From Branchiostoma floridae (Eukaryota > Chordata > Leptocardii > Amphioxiformes > Branchiostomatidae): DNA of 62,000 bases. Shown here piece by piece: positions 10,494 through 21,680 of this stretch. The stretch lies in assembly GCF_000003815.2 (NCBI RefSeq), contig NC_049993.1:1948645-2010644 (forward strand), read 5' to 3'. Under the pieces are notes generated by a model. That model had not been told where the DNA came from. It saw nothing but the letters and a program-made list of their open reading frames with translations, and did not search any database. A program made the position numbers and the translations under genes. The number at the start of each line of letters is the position of its first letter. Position 1 is the stretch's first letter.

Positions 10494-11509
10494 GGCTTCC
10501 AGGGCCACCCGGACCTCCGGGAAAGACTGGACCTCCGGGATCTGGATTTATAGGGCCTCCTGGTCCACCCGGACCTTCGGGGGAGAAGGGGGCCCTTGGG
10601 CAAGCTGTTAATGGGTCTACTGGGCCTCCTGGACTACCTGGACTTCCGGGAAAGGATGGACTAAGGGGGCCAATTGGTCCTGGGGGGAAGGATGGTCAGC
10701 CTGGGCCTGCAGGGCCACACGGACCCCTTGGAGAGAAGGGAGCCACAGGGTCTCCCGGTCCCACAGGGAAGGTTGGGGCACCGGGTCCTGTTGGACTTAC
10801 GGGGAAGAGGGGACCAATAGGACCTGTTGGCCCTGTGGGGATCGCGGGTAGGCCTGGGTCTGTGGGGCCTCCTGGAGCCCCAGGAATGAAGGGCCCAATA
10901 GGGCCAGCTGGCCCCGTGGGAAAGGCTGGATCACCTGGGCTCACTGGGTCTGCCGGTCTTCCTGGGTCACCTGGATCTCCAGGAAGAAAGGGACCTGTAG
11001 GGCAAATTGGTCCTATGGGAAAGGCTGGTAAGCCTGGGTCTGTTGGGCCTCCTGGGGCATCAGGAAAAGAGGGCTTAGAAGGGCCAGAAGGCCAAATGGG
11101 AATGACCGGACCACCTGGACCCCCTGGACTACCTGGATCTCTAGGACGAAAGGGACCTGTAGGGCCCATTGGGCCCCATGGTGTACCAGGAAAGAGGGGA
11201 CCCAAGGGGGGAGCTGGCCCTCGGGGAATGGCAGGGCGTCCCGGGTACCCTGGGTCTGCCGGTCCACCTGGGGCGCCTGGAGCTAAAGGCGAGAAGGGAC
11301 TAAGAGGGCCAATTGGCCCCATGGGAAGAACTGGTAAGCCTGGGTCAGTAAGAGGAGGAAAGAGAAACACAGGCCCGACTAAACAGACTGGGATACAAGG
11401 ACGCAAATGGGTAAAGGGAAGCAAGAAACCAAATGTCATGATCCCACACAATGCTCCGTCATTTCACATTGGCCAAGATGGAAAGGCGAAATGGGTTCTT
11501 CAATAAGAC
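10494..11509 (+). CDS. Collagen triple-helix repeat protein (3' coding exon)
   Basis: An open frame encodes a long Gly-X-Y collagen domain of roughly 95 triplets with only a few short interruptions (for example GSGFI and GQAVN near the start). It is followed by a basic non-collagenous tail of about 50 residues ending KAKWVLQ, with stop TAA at 11507-11509. The frame is open back to an ATG at 10469, but AG acceptors in ACCTTCCAGGGCTTCCAG at about 10493-10502 suggest an exon start inside the collagen domain. Upstream exons that would give a signal peptide or membrane anchor are not identified. Charged triplets (GEK, GKR, GRK, GKD) are frequent. A poly(A) signal follows at 11547-11552. It is probably an extracellular or membrane collagen-like protein; the exact family is not determined. 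Confidence 0.8.
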
Positions 11510-11511
11510 AA

Positions 11512-11566
11512 TTTGTAAACAACTATTTTGATTTAAATTAATTTTGAATAAATAGTTGTTTACAAA
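11512..11566 (+). terminator. Poly(A) signal in a 16-bp stem-loop
   Basis: Directly after the collagen stop codon, TTTGTAAACAACTATT (11512-11527) pairs perfectly with AATAGTTGTTTACAAA (11551-11566). The canonical AATAAA lies at 11547-11552, at the base of the loop and overlapping the stem. The position fits the 3' end of the collagen transcript. Confidence 0.6.
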
Positions 11567-12720
11567 TAACGACATGTTATGCTATGGATAATGTTTTTAT
11601 TATATATTTAATACAGACAGTAGTGGTGGATAGGCCATACCTAGGCCATTAGAAGTCCCTTATAAAGTAAAAGGAACCCGTAGAATTACAAACTTAAAAT
11701 GATATATATACTCTTAATAGTAATGTAAGACGGACTTCCCAAGCATTCACCCAGTTCTATTATACTGTAGACTTATAGACTTTCCTGAAAAGTTTAAATG
11801 TTTCTTTGACAAAAGCATGACACATGAGGCAGATTTTCGAGCAAAAAGTCTCCCTCAGGGTAATAGACAATATCATCTAAGGCACAGATGTTCACAGCTG
11901 ACCCAATGTGAATAGCGGGACCACCCTGGCCCCTTGGGTCTGTCGGTTCTCCTGTGTTACTTAAATATCAGGGAGGAAAGTTTTTGACAAAAATGCCGCT
12001 GCTATCCCTAAACTAGTCGCTATTGGGCCCAACCTTATGTAATTTATTCCTGAGCACAAGAGTTAGCTAATACCCTAAAATCGTGACCATAGCGTGTTAA
12101 GAACACGAGATAGCAAAACCGGAAGTTGCGCTGCAGTTCCAAGGGAAGCCGCTATGGGGCTCAAAATCTAATCCTTTCCAGTTTTCATCAAACCCTACCA
12201 ACACACAAGTATGAAACCAATCCACTCAGCCGTTCTTGAGTTATCTTGTTTACACACAGACAGACATAGAAACAAACGCAGGGTAAAATATAACTTCCAT
12301 GACATTTCCTGGAGGTAACAAGAGCAAGATGAATGAGTAAGGTTTTTAGCAGCCGGATGGGAAGTGGAAATGGGTTCTAAGATAATAATATTTGTTAACA
12401 ATAAATGTTCAATACATAATGAATGAATGTTGAATGTTGAATACAAGGTCTTGTTACACCATTTTACGTGTTTTAGTAAGTGTCTAATAAAAACGGATAG
12501 GCCTTACCATTAACAGATTGTAAAGTAGAGCAGTAACAGCTCATACAGTATGGTATTGTTTACACACTAACAATAATATGAACTCTTATTAGTGAGGTTA
12601 GACGGATTTTACCCAGTTGCATGAAGAGAATAAAAGAATGGCGAATGAGACAGTTTTCGAACACGAAGCCTTCTTCATGGTAATAGACCAGATTATCCCA
12701 GACACGTGACCAATGAACGT
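11567..12720 (+). pseudogene. Decayed duplicate of the collagen 3' region
   Basis: Several landmarks from the collagen gene 3' end and flank recur in order. GGGACCACCCTGGCCCC..GGGTCTGTCGGTTCTCCTG at about 11917-11957 looks like a broken Gly-X-Y fragment. GAAGTGGAAATGGGTTCT..AA near 12361 matches the terminal codons and 3' untranslated start. GGATAGGCC..TACC occurs near 11629 and 12495. GACGGA.TT..CACCCAGTT-type text occurs near 11729 and 12601. GGCAGATTTTCGAGCA and GACAGTTTTCGAACA, each followed by GGTAATAGAC, occur near 11829 and 12649. The coding part of the second copy is destroyed by stops and deletions. Confidence 0.55.
12060..12300. repeat. Interspersed repeat fragment
   Basis: Contains CAGCCGTTCTTGAGTTATCTTGTTTACACACAGACAGACA, a phrase type common at the ends of invertebrate interspersed repeats. 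It is related by complement to text near 7643 and 51030. Confidence 0.45.
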
Positions 12721-13799
12721 ATGACGTAAGCAGTGACTGTGGTTAGTTTCTCTAAAGAACATCAGAGACCTGTTTAAAACTTGGCGTAACAATTTTTTAT
12801 GTGAATTTTTTCTTTGTTTCATTAAGAATATTTTTCGTCGCGAGGGAATTTCCTTGCAACGACTTCGACACCGTTTTCCCTGTACTTTCATGACTTTGCT
12901 GTGCTATGTCCCATATATGTGTATAACATATAAAGAAATTCTATAAGAAAGGAGTCTCTAACCTGACAGATATATTCGTAGATTTTTCCAATCAAATAAG
13001 TCAATATCATGCGAGTTTTATTTCTCATGTTATGTACATGGGGTGATGTAATGTAAAAATTATCAACTTAAACAGTAAAGTAACTGCTGTTGCTTTTAAA
13101 ACTTGATATGACATCATGCTGATACAATTTTGTAGCATCAAATGATGAGTAAACATAAACAACAATTACTGTACTATTCCTTTCAATGTTGATTCCATAA
13201 AATAGGAGTATTTATAATGTATCTATTGTAACATTCAAGTAAAGATTCTGATCAACAGCAGTAATAAAACTAACTTAAAGTAAGCTTGAGATTCAATTAT
13301 ACACCAGGCATAACGTTATGATTTTCTTCAATGTACCATACATATATACCAAAGATTGTCTAAGGCAATAAAATGATTGAATGTAACTGTCTGGTTCAAG
13401 TCAAAACTTTGTTGTCATAAGTAAACTATATCTAATAACTTCTTTGGGTTTAAACATGAATATAAGTAGAAAAATAACTTTTGGATAGATATCTTAAGAT
13501 ATATAAAAAGCAAATGTAGAAAAAAGAATGACGTACCCAATCGAAAACTCGGAATGCCTGTGGCCACACTATATATTACCGTTTAGGTTGTAGACAATAA
13601 AAGCTCCACTCACACAGGGAGGGACTGCTGATCTTTTTCATAAGATAACGTGGGTCCTCAACCATGTCCAGATTAGGGTAAATGGGCGGATGGGTGGTTG
13701 GTGCTAAAAGTGCGTGCTCGCGCTAACTTTGACTAACAGCACGGTGGGCAAATACGGGCTCAAAACCCCCCATGTCTAGCCGAATTCGAACCTTGTTCC
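12721..13799. other. No gene seen
   Basis: AT-rich sequence with no exon I can support. Confidence 0.5.
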
Positions 13800-14125
13800 A
13801 TGATGTTTGATCTAACGCAATTCGAACCGAATCCGTGTTCTATTTGGGGTCATCTGCGGTCGTTGCCGGTAAACACTGCTGTCTGGCCTCCTTTTTTTTC
13901 AAAAACTACATTGAATTTGTTAAAAAAAAGTATTTTCACCAATATAAACAGTTTTCTAGACAGTACATCTATGCTATCACTTATTTTGGGACCTGTAATA
14001 TTTAACGAAGCTACTGACGTTTGTGTTCGTGACCTTGAATATTAGAAGTGTTGTTTACACCGGTTTTGATTACACCCTACCGCTATCCGTACGACATGAC
14101 ATGCGTGCAAACATCGTTTAAGATC
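13800..14125. repeat. Dispersed repeat R3, copy 1
   Basis: Shares ordered words with 44570-44885: GGGGTCATC.GCGGTC, GTAAACAC, ACCAATATAAAC.GTT, AAGCT..TG.CGT, GTGACCTTGAATAT and CTTGTTTAC-like text. Both copies end in a similar way (ATATGTCCAGACATC against GCGTGCAAACATCG). Confidence 0.55.
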
Positions 14126-14708
14126 GGGACCAAGAACAGTCTAAGGAACGTCAAGGGAGCAACGTGTCCCGCTCCCAGAGTTGACGCCCTAACCTTAGTG
14201 TACCAGGCAGCTTCTCAGGGCCGGGTCTTCCAGCGTCTATCTGACGGAGGTCTGTTTAAAATTTCCTCAGCGCCAACGCGCTGCTTTGCACGTAGGCTCT
14301 GGAAGTAGCCTCCTTCCAGGCTAGTGAAGCTATGATCGTCAATGTCTTGTCGACTTACAGAAACCGCGAGGAGTCGTGTTGAACGAGGCTGGAGGTTGCG
14401 GAAGATTACAGGGTCCAATTTACTGGTGAGATGCTTCAAATCTGCTGGGAAGCAAAAATGTGCTTACTCAAATGAAGAAGGGGGGGGGGGTCAAGATGTA
14501 GATTGTGCCGAGTAGAGCAGGTAGCAGATTTTGGTTCCTGTTTCAAACGCTCTTAAGTTGATCGTCATTGTAGGCCTTTGCCAATAGCCCTGTGCTTTGT
14601 GCGTGAACACTACAGGGTGTGACTTCATATGTTGTATTACCCTTGAAATCTTGAATAACGGCTCAGGCCGAATGATGTATCAAGGTTAAATAAAGGTTGA
14701 AAAAAAAC
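14126..14708. other. Repeat-like DNA ending in a LINE-type tail
   Basis: No supported gene. At about 14680-14707 the text ATCAAGGTTAAATAAAGGTTGAAAAAAAA looks like the 3' end of a retroposon on the plus strand. A run of ten G lies near 14479. Confidence 0.35.
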
Positions 14709-15640
14709 GTTCGTCAATATTATAACGTATAAAGTTCATTGGCTTCATTTGATAGGCTGTATTAAAGCATGTAGTCAGGGTTACTCAACTAGCCGAATAC
14801 TACTGAGTATCACCAAGGGCTAGCCCTAGTAACCGAACAGTAATGTTGACAACACTGATTTACATCAACTTTGCAACAGGTCCGTGTAGTATGAAATCTA
14901 GTCGTATGCTCTAGTTTCTAGCCGCGCCTGACCTTGGTTTGAGGCTAACGTTTTAGGCCAGCCCGCCAAGGCTCATCATTTGTGCGCAAGCCCGGAAAAT
15001 TCTATCGGTGTTGGTTTCAACTACTTAGTAGTTTCATGTTTACATTATTAATCAGGAAACACTAAAATGGCCTTCTCTGCTCCAAAAAGACTTTCATACT
15101 TTGGACTTGTTCCTCTTGGATAGAGAGTATGATCATCCGTGACAAATCATGCAAATCAGGACCTTATTTGCAAAATCAAATGGGAAAATATAAATACTTC
15201 ACTCGAAAAGATTCAAACTATTTGGCGAAGGTTTGAGGTCGTTAAACTCTAGTTTAATCCTAAATTCATAACGAGTCATATTGAATACTGTAGGGTTGCG
15301 CGGCATCACATGCATTCAAACAACGTACAAGAGCAAAATGTTCAACTTACCTCATTTATGCCTCAAATGGAACGTCACTTATTTTCAAGACAACGGTAGT
15401 CATTTTGAGGTCGTAGAAAGAAAAAGTCCGTAACCGTATTTATACATTTTTGTCGTCAATCAGGCGGTTTAAAGTTGTCCTTTGTAATATGGTCGTGAAT
15501 TGGTCTAAAAAGATGCATTTTCCGACTAAAATTGGACGACTTTACGCGCAAACACATTGTCCAAACTTAACGACCAATACACTCGCAGTGAAAAAAATTA
15601 TAAGAAAGTGGGTGTGACGACACATAATCCGCACTGGAAA
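14709..15640. other. No gene seen
   Basis: No exon or recognised repeat could be supported here. Confidence 0.5.
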
Positions 15641-15644
15641 AGCA

Positions 15645-15800
15645 ATGTTCTTAGGTGTGCTGAAGAACCATGAAGTCCCCAAAAAACACCAGTAGTAGGA
15701 TCAGAGCCGTCTGTAAGATCAAATTCTCGCCAACTAAAGACGTAATCAACTGCGTGGCGGCCATCTTGCAATTCGTCAAGTTCAACATCCCAGCGGTCAA
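15645..15800. repeat. Dispersed repeat R4, copy 1
   Basis: TTCTTAGGTGTGCTGAAGAA..., TGTAAGATCAAATTCTCGCC and AACTAAAGAC...ACTGCGTGG..GCCATCTTG recur in the same order at 20018-20180. Confidence 0.65.
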
Positions 15801-15967
15801 AGTCAAAGTATTGCGCAACAATTGCAACGGGTACAATGGGAGGCAAAGTGGAGTATATTGTATAATACAACTACATGTAGCTATATGGAAAGGTTGATAT
15901 AACATTGATACTATAACGGTTGATTACGGCTTTACAAATTTAAAACAAAACACAGTGTACACTGTCA

Positions 15968-17665
15968 GACACCCATAAAGCCTCTGGGCCAGATCAAGTT
16001 CATGCCCATGTCCTGAAGGAACTCAGTTCAGTCCTCAGTCCCATCCTCCAGGTCATATTCCAGAGAAGCCTAGACACTGGCATTGTGCCCGAGGCTTGGA
16101 AGGAGGCTAACATAGCCCCAGTGTACAAGAAAGGTGACCGCTCTAAGCCAGAAAACTATCGCCCAATCTCACTCACATCCATCTGCAGTAAGATAATGGA
16201 ACACATCATTGCTAGCACCATGATGACACACTTTCAGGCTAACAACATATTGTATGACCTCCAACATGGTTTCAGCCATGGCAAGTCCTGTGAGACCCAG
16301 TTGATCTCACTCACTGATGACTTGGCCGTCAACAGAAACAACGGAATCCAGACAGACCTCGTTTTTATGGACTTCGCTAAGGCGTTTGATAAAGTCCCGC
16401 ACCGTAGACTGCTACACAAACTACAGTACTACGGTGTCAGAGGGAACACCCTTGTCTGGATACAGAATTTCCTGCTGGGCCGGTCCCAAACGGTTGTGCT
16501 TGATGGAGAGCGTTCGGACCCTATGCCAGTGACCTCGGGCGTTCCCCAGGGTACAGTGCTGGGGCCCATCCTCTTCTTAGCATACATAAACGATCTCCCA
16601 GAACACGCTGCAAATGCAAAGGTGAGACTTTTCGCCGATGATTGCATTCTGCAGATGCCCATCCATGACAGCTCTGATTGTAATAAGCTACAGGAAGACA
16701 TAGACAACATCTGCCTCTGGGAACAAAGGTGGCTGATGGAGTTCAATCCATCTAAGTGTGAGGTTATGACCATACCATCGTCCAAAACACCCATCACCCA
16801 CACATACAGCCTTCACAACCATCCACTAAACAAGGTAAGTACCACCAAATACCTTGGGGTCACCATCTCTTCCAACCTCACATGGGGCAGCCACGTCGAC
16901 GCCATAACATCAAAGGCCAACAAAACACTGGGCATGCTCAGACGCTGCCTGCGGGTTGCCAGCACTGCGGCAAAGGAGAGGGCCTACAAGGCCCTGGTAA
17001 GACCCCACCTGGAGTTTGCCTGCAGTGTGTGGGATCCGCACACCCAAGATCAGGTGAGGAAGGTCGAGATGGTCCAGCGACGAGCGGCCCGGTATGTAAC
17101 AAACAACTACCAACGAGACTCATGCTCTGTCACTGCTTTAATCAATCAACTGGGCTGGCAGTCCTTGCAATCCAGAAGGAAGAACGCCAGACTCATTACC
17201 ATGTACAAAATCATCCATAACAACATCTCTGTCCCACATGCATCCAAACTGGTCCTGGCGACTCGATGCTCCCGCCGCACCAACCACGCTTTCAAGCTGC
17301 AGACCATCGCGAGCAAATCCAACTTCTATAGGCTCTCGTTCTTCCCTCGTACCATCCAGGAGTGGAATGAACTTGAGCCTGGTGTGGCGGAGGCGGGGTC
17401 TCTCTCCCAGTTCAAAACCGAACTGGGGAGGGCCCTGCTGCATTGAGTCGCCCCTACACGTCTTTGTATATATGTAAATAACACTAACTCACCGCACTCA
17501 CTTGTCTTGTCCCTTGCACCCATCAGTTGTTTATGTTCCTTTTGTGTTTTGCCTTTATTTTCCCTGTGTTTTAAGGCACTATCACCCGTAACTAACAAAC
17601 ATGCGCACTGCTATTAATCCCCGTCAAGGGGGCTGAGCAGTACAAAAAGAAAAAAAAAAGAAGAA
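15968..17665 (+). mobile_element. 5'-truncated CR1/Jockey-like LINE
   Basis: Homology begins abruptly around 15968 at a motif read as KASGPDQVHAHVLKEL (start of the reverse transcriptase) and runs through a complete RT and C-terminal region to the stop codon at 17444-17446. A short 3' untranslated region and an A/AAG-rich tail end near 17665. The endonuclease part is missing, the usual 5' truncation of target-primed insertion. I could not define a target-site duplication. Confidence 0.85.
15971..17446 (+). CDS. Non-LTR reverse transcriptase (truncated ORF2)
   Basis: This partial ORF2 encodes the polymerase that would copy the element RNA at a nicked target. Visible RT motifs, numbered from the GTG codon at 16085: NYRPISL near residue 24, the first catalytic block FMDFAKAFDKV at about 94-104, SGVPQGTVLGPILF at about 151-164, FADD at 183-186, and the thumb-proximal WLMEFNPSKCE block. 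The C-terminus has the FPRTIQEWNEL pattern common at the end of CR1-type ORFs. There are no in-frame stops or shifts over about 490 codons, so it is a fairly recent copy, but it lacks the start and endonuclease and is not autonomous. It belongs to the transposon, not to the host gene set. Confidence 0.85.
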   Translation, partial: THKASGPDQVHAHVLKELSSVLSPILQVIFQRSLDTGIVPEAWKEANIAPVYKKGDRSKPENYRPISLTSICSKIMEHIIASTMMTHFQANNILYDLQHGFSHGKSCETQLISLTDDLAVNRNNGIQTDLVFMDFAKAFDKVPHRRLLHKLQYYGVRGNTLVWIQNFLLGRSQTVVLDGERSDPMPVTSGVPQGTVLGPILFLAYINDLPEHAANAKVRLFADDCILQMPIHDSSDCNKLQEDIDNICLWEQRWLMEFNPSKCEVMTIPSSKTPITHTYSLHNHPLNKVSTTKYLGVTISSNLTWGSHVDAITSKANKTLGMLRRCLRVASTAAKERAYKALVRPHLEFACSVWDPHTQDQVRKVEMVQRRAARYVTNNYQRDSCSVTALINQLGWQSLQSRRKNARLITMYKIIHNNISVPHASKLVLATRCSRRTNHAFKLQTIASKSNFYRLSFFPRTIQEWNELEPGVAEAGSLSQFKTELGRALLH

Positions 17666-18840
17666 GAGACAAAGCCAGAATGTCGCATCAGTCTACTTGT
17701 TAATAACAAATGTCTAGTACAAGCTACACTTAGGCTCTATGCTATACAAATAGTAAATCTCGAACAAACTTAACTGAGTTTTTTTTCAATACATTGAAAG
17801 AAGACACAATGATGATCTTTGTATCTAATACATAGATTGTTATGTTTACATTCATCACTAGTTACTAGCTATTAGTGTTCTGTTTTACATGTATATATAT
17901 GTATGTATTGTACGCTGGTGTAACGTTACAGGAACAGTGTTGTGACGTCGACATGACGTAAGTACATGGAATATCTCTCTTTCTGTCATGGATAATGCTT
18001 TACACTTTATCGTCTGCATGAATTAAGGAGGACATTTTATCACGAAACGGTATTCACCCTTTACACCTACTTCGCAAGTGATACATTAGGTTGCTTTATT
18101 TACTATGGTGTCATATTACTGCGAAATAATTCCTTTTTAAATCTAATTTGGGACCCAAAGGCGTGATTTTTATCGCCCCAACCTAATGCAGAAAAGATTT
18201 GAGATGATAACGCTGTATATTTTTGACAGATTCGGGTAGGAAAGTTTTGGCATTCCAGCGAGTTTTGGACATGTACGTTTAACGTTTGTTTGTTCTGAGT
18301 AATGCAGTCGGCGGTTCCCGAAATGAAGTTTCGCCTCTTTGAGGATAGTATATAAGTGTAGTAATAAATTTTATTAAACTGTGTTCAACGGTCAGACTTT
18401 TTTAATTGATCATTAGATTAGTGACCTTGCAATAGGAATCATCTCAAGCAGAACTATTTCTTTATTGGATTGTTGTCTATTAAACTTGCATACTTAAGCA
18501 TCATTTAAAATTGGACAGCATCAGACCGTTAAAAGTCTTTTTAGTATTACATCCACGCGCGCATAAACTTTTAGCTGTTTAAAAAAAAATGAAACCATGC
18601 TTTAAATCGTTAATTTAAGCAGCTGCAAATATACGTCTTAATTTTTAAAGAATATACCGGAAAATTTAAAACAAGAAAACAATTAAAAGAACAAAAATAT
18701 TAACGATCATTTGGTCATTTTTGACAGTATACGTCCGTTTTCTCAATATATTTTGTATGCTCATGCAGGTTTATGTTTTATGCATTTACTAACAGAAAAT
18801 TAAGGAAGATGGATGATGTATAAAGGTACATAGCGACAGT
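17666..18840. other. No gene seen
   Basis: AT-rich sequence downstream of the LINE with no supported exon. Confidence 0.5.
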
Positions 18841-18844
18841 TAAT

Positions 18845-18992
18845 TGTGCCGTCTTTCTTCCGGCCGGTATTTTGTACCCCCTCTCAACCACGCGCCCGTT
18901 CGCCGTGTAATTCCGCGGCGTGTTACAATAACGATATTACGCTTTTAGCAAGACAAGAGTGGCAGAAAAGTTACACAGAAGAAGCGGCAAGG
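18845..18992 (+). promoter_or_regulatory. Possible CpG-rich leader with donor site
   Basis: A locally GC- and CpG-rich patch (CGGCCGG, CGCGCCCG, CCGCGGCG) is followed by GGCAAGG/GTAAGC, a plausible 5' splice site at about 18992. It could be a promoter and untranslated first exon for the open frame at 19404, but no transcript evidence is available from sequence alone. Confidence 0.2.
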
Positions 18993-19199
18993 GTAAGCTA
19001 TAAACGTGTCGGTATTACGATAATAGATGTTAAAGCCAGGATTTCTGTAAAAAGGCTTCTAGGAAGCACAAAATCTAATCATCTAGTGGTCTTATAAAAG
19101 CTACTCACATAGCAAAGATCAATTATATATCCTTCTAAGCATTCTCATGTTGTGCTTCCGAAAACATAACGAATGTAACAAAATTTTACAAGCTAGCGA

Positions 19200-19325
19200 C
19201 AGCGACTCTAAGCCAGTGGCTCAGCGACGAGTTCGAAATTCTTGGGTGAATAGGTGATGCCATTGATTCCGGTGGTGGAAGGCTTGGCAGCGCCCTCTGG
19301 CAGTTTGAAGGTGAAGTGTTAATCA
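19200..19325 (-). other. Unrecognised protein-like fragment
   Basis: The minus strand reads FTFKLPEGAAKPSTTGING and continues ITYSPKNFELVAEPLA before a stop, about 35 residues of balanced, protein-like composition. A stop lies just upstream in the same frame. It may be a terminal exon or the relic of one. I do not recognise the family. Confidence 0.2.
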
Positions 19326-19403
19326 CTTTTTTAGAAGAGACGCTGATCAAATATTGTTGCCACGGATTATTGGTTTAATTTTCTACTGACCCAAGCGTTA
19401 GTA

Positions 19404-19832
19404 ATGATGTTTATGGAGACCATTTGTCGACATAAGCTTTTGTTTCTATTCATTTCTTTAAGCTTGAGTGGTTATCAATTCTTCTTCGTTGAGAATTCTA
19501 CAAACAAATCTAGCAATAGAGAGCTGCTTTCATATGAACTCCACATAATAGATCCAAGTGCCTTGTCATATGTTACTATGAAGCCGCTGCATGACATCGA
19601 CAGCAAAAGTTTGAAGTTTAACTTTCGACGCATCTTCTCATGTCTGGTTGCCCCTTGCATATGCATAGCAACGGCCTTGGTTCTTATGGTTCGTCCTTCA
19701 CGCTGCGTCAGCACCCCATACGTGCCAGTACGGACGAGCGACACGCCTGCCCTGTACAGCCTGAACGTTTTCAAAAATACGTGGCGGATGTGGCCTACAA
19801 CTTGCAAGTACGGCGAGTTGTGCCCTTAGCAT
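19404..19832 (+). CDS. Uncertain ORF with N-terminal membrane anchor
   Basis: An open frame of 141 codons begins with a short basic segment, then a hydrophobic anchor (KLLFLFISLSLSGYQFFF) and an NKSS glycosylation-type sequon, as in type II membrane proteins. From about 19640 another frame (ending QKYVADVAYNLQVRRVVPLA) also looks protein-like, so the locus may be frameshifted or a relic. No catalytic motif is recognised. An AG near 19399 could be an acceptor. Confidence 0.2.
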
Positions 19833-20017
19833 AACTTCGGCACTGGAGATCCGGTGAGGTAGGGGCCTGAAGCACCCAAGTACACCCAGTGCTGAGAAAC
19901 TACCTCGATACTTTTCACTGAGAGGGCAATTTTTAACCTTACTACCATAAGTGAATTTTGCCTACCATTGCGAGAGAGAAGATATTACAGACGACAGCCA
20001 ATCCTGTTGGGCCGGGT

Positions 20018-20180
20018 TCTTAGGTGTGCTGAAAAACCATGTAGTCAACAAGAACACCAGAAAAAGGACAAGAGACTTTGACTTTGACAAGAGCGGCCTG
20101 TAAGATCAAATTCTCGCCAACTAAAGACTCCATGTACTGCGTGGTAGCCATCTTGGAATTTGGAAAGATCAACAATCTTG
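20018..20180. repeat. Dispersed repeat R4, copy 2
   Basis: Copy of 15645-15800, with an extra short insertion in the middle (GACTTTGACTTTGACAAG). Confidence 0.65.
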
Positions 20181-21259
20181 ACGGGGTTTACATCAGGTTA
20201 AGGACGTTAGAGTAGGCCTATCTATTTAAGGTCGAAGGTTACAGGATTTATTCGCGACCCCCAGAGTTAACAACATTGGGCTAAAAAAGTAGTGCGGTCA
20301 AAATCTGGAAGCGCCTGTAAACACTAGAACGTGATGGACAGTGGAGCATGAACTTTGCTATATGGGAGTATAAGGAGTCGACATTTATGCTGTATGTGTA
20401 AGGTCATGATGTTTTTCCATTTGGTGTATGAATGCGTGTGAATTTTACAGCTGCCTGCCTCAGTGAGTCAGCTGCAGTTCCTGACCCCGCATGGCCCCAT
20501 TTCAAAGTGGGCGTCAAATTTACTTTCCAGTTATTTTTGTAGGTTATATCCTCGAATTCAACACATTAGTTTTCCGCGCCTCAGAAGTGCACCCTGGTAT
20601 GATTTTATCAGCGTCGATGTCAGTCACCTTGTGGTCCTTAACCATAGGATTGTCCATAGGCCGAAAACTGTGCTCTGCTACATTGAACCACGATTGGCCA
20701 GGAATTCCCAACAACCTTCTACTCTCCCAAAGTCTCATAGTATGTTGACTATTAACGTTAGCTGACTTGAAATGAACCATTTTTTCATCGTCAAAACTGC
20801 CGTTGCCATAGCAACCATTGCTATAAGAGCCGCCTATGCTTAACTATGGGACTTAGCGTGGAATTACCATTGGTCAGCAACCCGTCCCACAGCCCCCCCC
20901 CCCCTTTCTGTCACAAATAACCCTAATACTAACCCCAAATGACTCAGAACGTTAAAATACACACCAAGGACTTCCTTTTAGAACAGGCAACCAACCGAAA
21001 TTGTATATTTGTGCGGCTAACGGGACCACTGACCGACCGGCCTTGCACGGAGCCTACCCATATGCAGGGTGCAAAAGTACAAAATTGACGATGTCTCAGC
21101 AACCGCTTGTATGTCTGGGCAAAAATTTGGTACAGTTCTATCACTTGACTAGTTTCACTAGACTTAGAAGAGATAAAGAACTTCGAAATTTAATTCAAAC
21201 AGAGAAGAAATGAAAGTCTTTCACAGCATTAATCGGAGGAGGGGGGGGGGGGCATTTTT
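20181..21259. other. No gene seen
   Basis: Short open frames on both strands around 20463-20780 lack recognisable domains. A poly-C run lies near 20890 and a poly-G run near 21238. Confidence 0.45.
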
Positions 21260-21327
21260 ACATTTTTAGTTAGCGGTGATTTAATTAAACCTCAAACGAA
21301 CGCAAACATTTCTGCATTTACAGTGTA
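21260..21327. repeat. Partial copy of MITE family M1
   Basis: Ends with ACATTTCTGCATTTACAGTGT, as does the element at 6351-6552, preceded by a TTAGCGGTGATTTAA phrase. The left terminus is missing. Confidence 0.5.
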
Positions 21328-21539
21328 AAGAACAATACCAGCTTTTTATTCACCTTGATCTTCGTATCAGTTTTACCGTTGCATTGCACTGTAGGCAGGC
21401 CTTTCATCATAGCGAAAGTTGTTGGGCTTATATCAATTATGATATGCTATGGTCAAGATTGTTATCGAAAGATAAACCGACTGGAAGACTTCCCCTTAGT
21501 CTTGATTATGTACGTACGACTTCCTTTGTGTAAAGACCC

Positions 21540-21680
21540 AAGACCTGCATTGTCATGGTTTCAACGGCGCGTGTTTGTATGTAGCCTCTTAGTACTATTG
21601 TCTGTTATTGGTTGCCATACATTGTACCCTGTGCGATTGTTGAGCAATAAACTCATTCATTCATTCATTCATTCATTGTA
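21540..21680 (+). mobile_element. LINE 3' end with (ATTC)n tail
   Basis: GCGATTGTTGAGCAATAAACT then (CATT)n at about 21650-21679. A short body ending in AATAAA-like text and a tetranucleotide microsatellite is typical of CR1/L2-type LINE 3' ends. Only the untranslated tail is present. Confidence 0.5.

Noticed and set aside
10696-11451. 251-codon minus-strand frame rich in Pro and Gly
   Set aside because: It is the antisense shadow of the collagen Gly-X-Y repeats.
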